Shown here: positions 1 through 4,384 of the stretch, piece after piece
Position numbering within the stretch: the stretch's first letter is position 1
How the letters are laid out: each line of letters opens with the position of its first letter
Source: Clostridia bacterium
GTDB lineage: Bacteria; Bacillota; Clostridia; Christensenellales; Aristaeellaceae
DNA: 5,896 nucleotides
Direction: 5' to 3'
Assembly: GCA_900769075.1 (NCBI GenBank)
Contig: CAAGFE010000085.1
Coordinates: 1 to 5,896 of the forward strand
Notes under the pieces: model-generated
Databases searched by the model: none
Seen by the model: the letters and a program-made list of their open reading frames with translations, nothing else
Told to the model about the DNA's origin: nothing
Translations under genes and position numbers: made by a program

Positions 1-6
1 CCTCCT
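1..6 (-). promoter_or_regulatory. Ribosome binding site AGGAGG of the next phage gene, kept at the IS left border
   Basis: The minus strand reads AGGAGG leaving the element towards the unseen downstream gene. Joined to the sequence at 1523 onward it gives TAAGGAGG, a stop overlapping a ribosome binding site. The downstream gene itself is outside the window, so this is inferred from the pattern of the neighbouring junction. Confidence 0.55.
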
Positions 7-8
7 TG

Positions 9-14
9 TATGAT
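9..14 (+). promoter_or_regulatory. -10 box (TATGAT) for the bridge RNA; its -35 lies at the other IS end
   Basis: TATGAT matches the sigma70 consensus at five of six positions. A start site about 7 nt downstream falls at A21, at the base of the first stem-loop. In the integrated element the -35 position lies outside the window, in flanking phage DNA. In a circle, TTGACT at 1503-1508 would be placed exactly 17 bp upstream (13 bp from 1509-1521 plus CTTG 5-8). Confidence 0.72.
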
Positions 15-93
15 ATAGTCAGGTTTTGTAGGAGCAAGAAACACTCCTACAGGACTTGCTGACAAGACTCAGACGTGAGATAATGTCAGCAGA

Positions 94-159
94 GGGCGGA
101 GAGGCGTCGGCGGTCCTCCATGAGCGCAAGGCTCGAAAGTAAGACTGACGCCTCCGCCC
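94..159 (+). other. Target-binding loop of the bridge RNA
   Basis: The outer stem is 94-100/153-159 plus 103-108/147-152, with a GA bulge at 101-102. The 5' side (109-121) contains the left target guide CCTCC (115-119). The inner hairpin is GAGC/GCTC (122-125 with 131-134). The 3' side (135-146) contains the right target guide. The right guide pairs with phage bases 1522-1528 without interruption (one G-U pair), and the pairing happens to continue to 1520-1521. Only five left-flank bases can be compared, so the left guide is supported less strongly than the right. Confidence 0.72.
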
Positions 160-239
160 GGTGAACAGGCTACGGATAAGTTGGATGAAGTACGCACATG
201 CGCAGCTTCGGATTTCGCACAAGGCAGTGGCGTTCATCG
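159..239 (+). other. Donor-binding loop of the bridge RNA
   Basis: The outer stem is CGGTGAAC (159-166) with GTTCATCG (232-239), extended by GCTAC (169-173) with GTGGC (227-231). The 5' side (174-186) has AGTTGG (179-184), identical to the right end. The inner hairpin closes with GAAG/CTTC (187-190 with 206-209). The 3' side (210-226) has ACAAG (219-223), complementary to CTTGT at the left end. The left donor guide sits two bases out of register with a CT core and the base next to the core does not match. This is the weakest part of the model. Confidence 0.66.
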
Positions 240-244
240 GTACG

Positions 245-258
245 GAGGAAAACTCCTC
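245..258 (+). other. Small hairpin holding GGAGG in the recombinase leader
   Basis: GAGGA (245-249) pairs with TCCTC (254-258) around an AAAC loop. It lies between the end of the predicted bridge RNA and the recombinase start. It contains the only Shine-Dalgarno-like sequence in the leader, which is too far from ATG 287 for normal use. It may mark the 3' end of the RNA or restrain translation. Confidence 0.4.
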
Positions 259-286
259 GCCCCAAAGACGAAAGCGAGTGAACGCC

Positions 287-1465
287 ATGTTTTATCTGGG
301 AATCGACATCGGCAAGCGCAACCATGTGGCAACCATGCTGGATGATGGCAAGAAGGCGGTATTCCGCGCTTTCTCGTTCAGCAACAGCACCGAGGGCGGA
401 GAAGCGCTGCTTGCGCAGATCGTGAAACATGCCCCCGATGCGACGCAGGTCAGCATCGGTTTGGAAGCCACCGGGCATTACTGGTTGGCACTATACTCCT
501 TCCTGACCGACCGGGGCTATATGATTCATGTCATTAACCCGATCCAGACCGACGGCTGGCGCAAGGGCATTGAAATCCGCAAGCGCAAGACCGACAAGAT
601 TGATTCCGAGCTCATTGCCGAACTAATCCACTATGGCGACTTTTCGAGTACCCAGCTGGCGGATGAAAGCATCCAGTCGCTTCGGACGCTCACACGTTTT
701 CGCAGCTACCTGGTGGATTCCATCGCTGACCTGAAGCGCAAGGTGATCTGCGTGCTCGATCAGGTGTTTCCCGAGTACGAAACGCTGTTTTCCGACGTAT
801 TCGGCACAACTGCACGGGAGCTCCTCCTGAAATACTCGTCGCCCGCCGAGCTGGAGCAGCTGTCCGTTGAGAAGCTCACACAGGTACTGGAGCAGCTCAG
901 CCGCAAGAAATGTAGCACGGCCAAGGCGGAAAAGGTGCTGAAAGCCGCGAAGCATTCCTTTGGGGTGACGCATTGCCGAGACACCTTTATTTTCCAGCTC
1001 CGCGCTCTGCTGAATCAGATGAACTTCATCGAGCAGCAGGTGGTGGATACGGAGGCTGAGATTGGTGTGCTCATGGAGCAGCTGCAGTCACCCATCACGA
1101 CCATTCCAGGGATCGGGCCGGTGCTGGGTGCGATCATTCTGGGCGAGATTGGCGATATTCATCGCTTTGAATCCCCTTCCAAGCTGGTGGCCTACGCAGG
1201 GATCGACGCTTCCGTTTCTCAATCCGGCGACTTTGAGGGGACTCAGATGCACATGAGCAAGCGTGGCTCGCCCTATTTGCGCAGAGCCCTCTTTATGGCT
1301 GCCCGCATTGCGGTCAACACGGATGCAGAGCTGGGCGCCTTTTTTGAGAAAAAGCACGCCGAAGGCAAACACTACTCTGCCTGTATCGGTGCGGTTTCCC
1401 GTAAGCTATGCTACATCATCCACGCCATCCTTTCCCAAAACCGTCCTTTCTCTCCCAAGCCTTAA
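287..1465 (+). CDS. IS110-family recombinase/transposase (DEDD RuvC-like plus Tnp serine domain), 392 aa
   Basis: This is the bridge-RNA-guided recombinase that would excise and insert the element. The N-terminal RuvC-like domain (about 1-160) shows D7 in LGIDIGK, E60 in GLEATGHYW, and D103 and D106 in KTDKIDSELIAEL, which is the family DEDD tetrad at the usual spacing. Residues about 140-265 are helical and probably coiled-coil. The C-terminal Tnp domain (about 268-375) has TIPGIGPVLGA, then VAYAGIDASVSQSGDF with S313 aligning to the catalytic serine (Ser241 of IS621 from memory), then MSKRGSPYLRRALF. The length is normal and no frameshift is seen, so it is probably active. ATG 287 was chosen because D7 then falls where the family places it. 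The frame is open further upstream (GTG at 161 and 278), but that stretch is part of the predicted RNA. No good ribosome binding site precedes ATG 287; only GCGAG at 274-278 is present, and the strong GGAGG at 244-248 is about 38 nt away. Confidence 0.96.
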   Translation: MFYLGIDIGKRNHVATMLDDGKKAVFRAFSFSNSTEGGEALLAQIVKHAPDATQVSIGLEATGHYWLALYSFLTDRGYMIHVINPIQTDGWRKGIEIRKRKTDKIDSELIAELIHYGDFSSTQLADESIQSLRTLTRFRSYLVDSIADLKRKVICVLDQVFPEYETLFSDVFGTTARELLLKYSSPAELEQLSVEKLTQVLEQLSRKKCSTAKAEKVLKAAKHSFGVTHCRDTFIFQLRALLNQMNFIEQQVVDTEAEIGVLMEQLQSPITTIPGIGPVLGAIILGEIGDIHRFESPSKLVAYAGIDASVSQSGDFEGTQMHMSKRGSPYLRRALFMAARIAVNTDAELGAFFEKKHAEGKHYSACIGAVSRKLCYIIHAILSQNRPFSPKP

Positions 1466-1489
1466 CTCCTCAACTTTTTTCTCCTCAAC
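1466..1489 (+). repeat. Direct repeat CTCCTCAAC x2 between recombinase stop and palindrome
   Basis: CTCCTCAAC occurs at 1466-1474 and 1481-1489, 15 bp apart, separated by a T6 tract at 1475-1480. The second copy runs into the left arm of the palindrome, whose right arm carries the inverse (GGTTGA). It may be a recombinase-recognised right-end array or a short duplication. Confidence 0.5.
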
Positions 1490-1506
1490 CCCTCATGAGG
1501 GGTTGA
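1485..1506. repeat. 22-bp perfect palindrome in the IS right end, possible terminator or operator
   Basis: The arms are TCAACCCCTCA and TGAGGGGTTGA with no spacer. As RNA on the + strand it would form a hairpin about 20 nt after the recombinase stop, followed by CTTTTC, a short U tract. It could therefore be a weak intrinsic terminator for the recombinase. The minus strand has no T tract after it. It could instead be a protein or recombinase site. Confidence 0.6.
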
Positions 1507-1508
1507 CT
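1503..1508 (+). promoter_or_regulatory. Outward-facing -35 box (TTGACT) in the IS right end
   Basis: TTGACT matches TTGACA at five of six positions and points out of the element. No fitting -10 is obvious in the phage DNA just beyond it. It becomes a full promoter only when joined to the left end. It overlaps the right arm of the palindrome at 1485-1506, so a factor or structure there could affect its use. Confidence 0.62.
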
Positions 1509-1522
1509 TTTCATAGTTGGTC

Positions 1523-1894
1523 TTATTTGCTCAGCAAGTACGTCCTAATTTCCATGCTTGCTTGCTCCATCTGTTCTGAGTTTCCGTTGTGGAGCTCATG
1601 CTCCAGCAGGGCCATCACGCCCTCCATCGTCACCCGCTGCCCTTCCTGGGTCTTTTGCAACCCCTTTTCCAGGGCGCTGATCCTGCCGTCATGATCGTCC
1701 AGTCGCGACTTGTCGTTTTTCAAGCATGCCTGCACATCGGTTGACTTTTTCTGCGCCGGACGCAGCCAGCTCCTGACCACATCCACCGCCTTGCCAACCG
1801 TGGCGATGATCGCGCACACCGCCAGGGCAAAGGCCATGGTGATGATGACCGCATCGCCGCCGATCACGCTGGCGATCTCTTCCACCGTTTGCAT
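1523..1894 (-). CDS. Holin-like phage membrane protein, 123 aa
   Basis: This is a small protein with one strongly hydrophobic segment at about residues 14-36 (AVIITMAFALAVCAIIATVG). A basic, polar stretch follows (about 40-60), then a predicted coiled coil (about 58-85), then a C-terminal helix (ALLEHELHNGNSEQMEQASMEI). That C-terminal pattern, a leucine-rich helix followed by G-N and a long amphipathic helix ending in YL, recurs in small proteins found beside lysins in Firmicutes prophages. This supports a holin or holin-accessory role, but the family is not formally identified. ATG 1894 has AGGAGG at 1902-1907 with a 7-nt spacer. That site directly follows the lysin stop (TAA 1908-1910), so translation is coupled. 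The C-terminus is intact; the IS border lies exactly at its stop codon. Confidence 0.75.
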   Translation of the reverse strand: MQTVEEIASVIGGDAVIITMAFALAVCAIIATVGKAVDVVRSWLRPAQKKSTDVQACLKNDKSRLDDHDGRISALEKGLQKTQEGQRVTMEGVMALLEHELHNGNSEQMEQASMEIRTYLLSK

Positions 1895-1901
1895 TGGTAT
1901 C

Positions 1902-1907
1902 CCTCCT
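1902..1907 (-). promoter_or_regulatory. Ribosome binding site AGGAGG abutting the lysin stop
   Basis: The lysin TAA (1908-1910) is followed immediately by AGGAGG and a 7-nt spacer to the holin-like ATG. This is the template for recognising the interrupted junction at the IS, which reads TAAGGAGG after reconstruction. Confidence 0.85.
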
Positions 1908-2846
1908 TTATCCCTTGCGCATCTCGTCTACCATCGAGATCAGCTCATCAAGCTTTGACAGCAGCCACTCGGCCTGCCCAGTGGCCTCGCGCATCTTCTG
2001 CACCAGCGCGTCCCAGGCGTTCGGCTCATCCGGTGTAGATTCCTCCGGCACATTCTCCGCGCCATCATCCTGCACTGGCTCTTTGACGCCCTCCAGCGCC
2101 GACCAGGTCATCGGTCCGACGATGCCGTCCGCCGTCAGGCCGTGCTCCCGCTGGAATGCTTCCACCCGCGCCTCCGTGGCAAGGCCGAAGATGCCGTCCT
2201 CGTCAATCTCCGCGCCGTCGCGCTCTGCGTTGAGCAGCTGCTGCAGGTAGACCACGGCCTCGCCCTTGCTGCCCTTGCGAAGCGTCGGCAGCGCATAGAG
2301 CTTCTCTGCGGCTTTCACTTCATTCTCCCAATAAAGCCCCGCAGGGATTGCGTAATCCGTCCATCCGCTGTCCGTCACCCTGCCTTTCTGCACGCCTGCG
2401 CTGCAGTGGATGATCTCTCCTCCACCGATGTGCATACCCATATGCACCATCTTTTCTCCTGATCGCTTGAATACAGCGCATACCACGTCCGGCATTCCGT
2501 ATATCTTTCCGCGATCGTCCCAGTTGGAGGATGTGTTGAACATGCTGGTTGCGCCTTCACCGTCTATGTTGATACCAACCTGTCGTAGCAGCCATGCGAC
2601 AAATCCCCGGCAGTCGTAGGCCAGTCTTCCCTTGTATTTGCAGCCCTCGCAGCTTCCCGCTCCGTCGTTCAGCACCTGGCACGCCTTGTATATTTTCCCC
2701 TTGTAGTCTGGGTTGTAGCCCGCGTACTTCTTCCGCAGCGACGGCGTGCATTGGTCGCCCCACGCGCCGAACACATAAGGGTCTCCCAGGTGCTCCCTGG
2801 CCAGTACAGTTATTTTTTCTGCCCTGTCGTTCATGTGCAACTCCAT
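1908..2846 (-). CDS. Phage endolysin: NlpC/P60 peptidase plus peptidoglycan-binding domain, 312 aa
   Basis: This is a cell-wall hydrolase for host lysis. The N-terminal NlpC/P60 domain (about 8-175) has catalytic Cys79 in AYDCRGFVAWLL, a likely catalytic His135 in VHMGMHIGGG, and His147 in IIHCSAG. Before the cysteine lies a Cys-containing segment (C33, C56, C66, C69), common in this lysin subtype of Firmicutes phages. A PG_binding_1 domain spans about 187-252 (LRKGSKGEAVVYLQQLL, then DGIFGLATEARVEAFQ and DGIVGPMTW). An acidic, Pro/Glu-rich linker (about 253-276) leads to a terminal amphipathic helix (about 277-310) with no recognised domain. There is no signal peptide, so release depends on a holin. 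ATG 2846 is preferred over ATG 2834 because AAAGGA lies just upstream of it. It starts 16 bp after the previous gene and overlaps its stop region with the next gene's ribosome binding site. Confidence 0.93.
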   Translation of the reverse strand: MELHMNDRAEKITVLAREHLGDPYVFGAWGDQCTPSLRKKYAGYNPDYKGKIYKACQVLNDGAGSCEGCKYKGRLAYDCRGFVAWLLRQVGINIDGEGATSMFNTSSNWDDRGKIYGMPDVVCAVFKRSGEKMVHMGMHIGGGEIIHCSAGVQKGRVTDSGWTDYAIPAGLYWENEVKAAEKLYALPTLRKGSKGEAVVYLQQLLNAERDGAEIDEDGIFGLATEARVEAFQREHGLTADGIVGPMTWSALEGVKEPVQDDGAENVPEESTPDEPNAWDALVQKMREATGQAEWLLSKLDELISMVDEMRKG

Positions 2847-2862
2847 TTCGTCCTTTGATCTG

Positions 2863-3570
2863 TTATTCCATGTAGTATTGTCCGTTTCTTTCCGTCAGTT
2901 CCGTGTCCGATGCGACGCAGCATGCGGGGCGAAGATAATTGTTGGTTGTCACCGATGCGTTTGCCTCCGCGCCTGTTGTCCCGATCGTCTTGGCAAAGTT
3001 GTTCATTCCTCCAACGACGGATCTTGTCCAATAGGCTTTTTCGCTCGTTCCATCCGTTGCGATTCGTGAGGATGCATCCGCAAACCATGAAATGTGCGAT
3101 CCTTCCACCTGTACCCCATCGCCGGTTAATTCCATCGTTGACAGCGCGAAGAAGTTTGCGCTGAAGCTTTCTCCCACCGTGCTGCTGTTTGCGGATTCCC
3201 GCACAGGGATTCCCACGGTCTGAATCTTCTTCCTTGTTGCTTCCGGCAGTGCGTTGAATAGCAAAGCCATCTGGCTTTTCAGCGTGGAGGTTGAATACCT
3301 GTTGTAATACGCGCTGGAAGGAGCTGAGTTGTGGAAATTGCAATACACGCTCACATTCTTTCTCAACATTGTTGTCATTCCTGCTCCGTGATGACCGTGC
3401 GCAATCACAATGTATGGCGTGTACTCGGTTTCCATCATGTAAACAACCGTTCCTGTCGGAAGATCACCAATCGCACTGCCTGATTTCCACAGCAATACAC
3501 CGCCGGATGAAATGCTTTTTACCTCTCCTTCCGGGATGACCAGGCTTTTCACGGCTGAAAAATCCATCAT
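2863..3570 (-). CDS. Phage tail-associated protein with DUF6273-like C-terminal domain, 235 aa
   Basis: The N-terminus (about 8-32) has a short IPEGEVKSISSGGVLLWKS segment, often seen at the start of Firmicutes tail/fibre proteins. The main body (about 35-220) resembles the DUF6273 type: W181-T-R-S, then glycine/alanine/serine-rich sequence and the closing YLRPACCV (212-219). Such domains are common at the C-terminal end of phage tail or surface-exposed proteins, and the fold suggests a ligand-binding head. ATG 3570 overlaps the previous gene's TGA (ATGA), so it is translationally coupled. A second ATG follows at once at 3567. The specific ligand is unknown, and DUF6273 is assigned from remembered pattern only. 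Confidence 0.72.
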   Translation of the reverse strand: MMDFSAVKSLVIPEGEVKSISSGGVLLWKSGSAIGDLPTGTVVYMMETEYTPYIVIAHGHHGAGMTTMLRKNVSVYCNFHNSAPSSAYYNRYSTSTLKSQMALLFNALPEATRKKIQTVGIPVRESANSSTVGESFSANFFALSTMELTGDGVQVEGSHISWFADASSRIATDGTSEKAYWTRSVVGGMNNFAKTIGTTGAEANASVTTNNYLRPACCVASDTELTERNGQYYME

Positions 3571-4283
3571 GCCAGGATCACCTGCTTTTCCACCGTCGTC
3601 CCGTCTGCCAGCGTAAACGTCCAGGTTTCCTTGTTTGCTACCTTTCCGTCCACATATGTCTTGACCGCGCCGCCCGACACTGCGTTTGCGCTTCCCTCTG
3701 TCACCTGCTGATCTACCGTTATCGCCGCACTCTGCAAGTTTTCGATGGCTTGATTCACGCGTCCTACAGCATCGTCTGCTTGATTATTGGCATTTAATGC
3801 TGCCTGATTTGCCTGATTCGCTGCCTCTTGTGCCGCTGCGGCCTGCGTTTGTGCGGCTTGTGCTGCTTTTTCTGCATTGTCTGCCGCCGTCAGCGCCTTG
3901 TCACCTGCGGCGTTAATCTGATCGATCCATGTCCCTGCATACTCCGGCGGTTCTCCCGCCGTTCCCTCGATCCTCTTGAGAATCTTTGTGTCAGACGCCG
4001 CTGAAATCTTCTTTTTCTCGTCCAACGTCCCCACGATTTCAACGCTTCCCGTCCCAGGCACTGCAGTGTCTGCGCTTGTGACTGACCAAACGAGTTCATT
4101 CAGATCCATTGCTGTGGCAGGGATATACACCGTTCCTTCCGGGTTCCTTGCGATCATGGAAACACACATCCCCGGCCATTTCTCCAGCCACGGAGAAACG
4201 TCAAATCGGATCTCCATCACGCCGTTTTCTGTTTCTCTTCCGATGATGATCACCTTGGGCATTTTTGACACGCTGAAGCTCAC
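3567..4283 (-). CDS. Phage baseplate/tail-fibre protein with N-terminal beta domain and Ala/Gln-rich coiled coil, 238 aa
   Basis: Residues about 1-100 look like a beta-rich, BppU-like baseplate attachment domain (VIIIGRETENGVMEIRFDVSPWL and then strands to about 90). EPPEYAGTWIDQI (111-123) leads into a long Ala/Gln/Asn heptad-like helix (about 124-190), probably a trimeric coiled-coil shaft. The end carries the SANAVSGGAVKTYVDGKV motif (198-215), typical of fibre tips, and a final short strand pair. The start is GTG 4283, not the ATG at 4400: AAGGAGG lies at 4291-4297 with a 7-nt spacer, and the longer frame would run through a terminator and the end of the upstream gene. It overlaps the next gene by 4 nt (ATGA). 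It probably forms the receptor-binding end of the particle together with that gene. Confidence 0.8.
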   Translation of the reverse strand: MSFSVSKMPKVIIIGRETENGVMEIRFDVSPWLEKWPGMCVSMIARNPEGTVYIPATAMDLNELVWSVTSADTAVPGTGSVEIVGTLDEKKKISAASDTKILKRIEGTAGEPPEYAGTWIDQINAAGDKALTAADNAEKAAQAAQTQAAAAQEAANQANQAALNANNQADDAVGRVNQAIENLQSAAITVDQQVTEGSANAVSGGAVKTYVDGKVANKETWTFTLADGTTVEKQVILA

Positions 4284-4290
4284 GTTTCTC

Positions 4291-4297
4291 CCTCCTT
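4291..4297 (-). promoter_or_regulatory. Ribosome binding site AAGGAGG deciding a GTG start
   Basis: AAGGAGG is 7 nt from GTG 4283, with no comparable site near the upstream ATGs in the same frame. This makes GTG the start of the fibre-type protein. Confidence 0.85.
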
Positions 4298-4313
4298 GCT
4301 GTCTTCTTTTCTT

Positions 4314-4342
4314 ATCATACCATTTCTGATTTCCCGTTTGAA
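4314..4342 (-). promoter_or_regulatory. Probable sigma70-type promoter for the fibre-lysis gene block
   Basis: On the minus strand, TATGAT (4319-4314) is preceded by a 17-bp spacer and TTCAAA (4342-4337), a weaker -35. The predicted start is about 24 bp before the GTG at 4283. It lies just after an intrinsic terminator, so it would restart transcription for the fibre, lysin and holin-like genes. Confidence 0.55.
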
Positions 4343-4345
4343 GTC

Positions 4346-4378
4346 GCAAAGAAAATCCGGGAGCCTGTCGCTCCCGGA
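4346..4378 (-). terminator. Intrinsic terminator after the large virion protein gene
   Basis: On the minus strand, TCCGGGAG (4378-4371) pairs perfectly with CTCCCGGA (4363-4356) around a 7-nt loop and is followed by TTTTCTTT. It begins 7 bp after the stop of the large protein gene. Confidence 0.85.
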
Positions 4379-4384
4379 CGGTTC

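Larger units (their letters stand above)
21..240 (+). ncRNA. Predicted IS110 bridge RNA with target-binding and donor-binding loops
   Basis: Pairing was worked out by eye. A 15-bp 5' stem-loop (20-34 with 44-58, 9-nt loop, three G-U pairs) is followed by a 7-bp stem (58-64 with 84-90). Next comes a 13-bp stem (94-100 and 103-108 with 147-159) closing loop 1, then a stem (159-166 with 232-239, 169-173 with 227-231) closing loop 2. Loop 1 carries CCTCC at 115-119, identical to the left flank 1-5, and GAAAGTAAG at 135-143, complementary to the right flank 1522-1530 at 8 of 9 positions including one G-U pair. Loop 2 carries AGTTGG at 179-184, identical to right-end bases 1515-1520, and ACAAG at 219-223, complementary to left-end bases 5-9. 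The order 5' stem-loop, target loop, donor loop is that of the IS621 bridge RNA. The 5' end is set by the -10 box at 9-14. The 3' end is a guess from the last stem. Confidence 0.8.
5..1523 (+). mobile_element. Complete IS110-family insertion sequence (IS110-type layout: long left end with RNA, recombinase, short right end)
   Basis: The element carries one DEDD/serine recombinase gene, about 280 bp of non-coding left end and about 58 bp of right end. The long non-coding stretch lies upstream of the recombinase, as in the IS110 group rather than the IS1111 group. No terminal inverted repeats are seen, as expected for this family. The ends were placed from four observations: CT(T) occurs at both borders (5-7 and 1522-1524); phage coding sequence starts at 1523; a TTGACT/TATGAT promoter with a 17-bp spacer forms when the ends are joined; and removing the element gives a phage gene junction with an overlapping stop codon and ribosome binding site. 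Limits include one core copy at each end. A TC core (3-4 and 1521-1522) would shift the borders by 1-2 bases. The element is inserted antisense to the phage genes. Confidence 0.85.

Noticed and set aside
58..90. The second stem-loop as the target-binding loop
   Set aside because: Its loop has ATAA-type partial pairing to the right flank (78-83 with 1523-1528) but no left-flank match at the core. The next loop matches both flanks better and has the same layout as the donor loop.
115..119. CCTCC as a 16S rRNA anti-Shine-Dalgarno fragment
   Set aside because: Only five bases match and nothing around them resembles rRNA; its place in the loop fits a guide.
161..286. N-terminal extension of the recombinase by 42 residues from GTG 161
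   Set aside because: The family begins just before the LGIDIG motif, there is no ribosome binding site at 161, and the stretch is covered by the donor loop of the predicted RNA.
19..478. Minus-strand open frames of 89 and 102 codons in the IS left end
   Set aside because: They overlap the RNA structure and the recombinase, show no recognisable domain or ribosome binding site, and read like antisense by-products.
1485..1506. Palindrome as the terminator of the phage lysis transcript
   Set aside because: On the minus strand it is followed by GGAGAAAAAAG, not a T tract, and it lies inside the IS border.
1263..1694. Plus-strand 143-codon frame across the IS right border
   Set aside because: It is a shadow frame spanning the recombinase end, the palindrome and the antisense of the holin-like gene, with no domain or start signal.
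3686..3916. Ala/Gln codon repetition as a nucleotide repeat or CRISPR-like array
   Set aside because: The repetition follows the coiled-coil coding pattern; there are no regular identical repeats and spacers.
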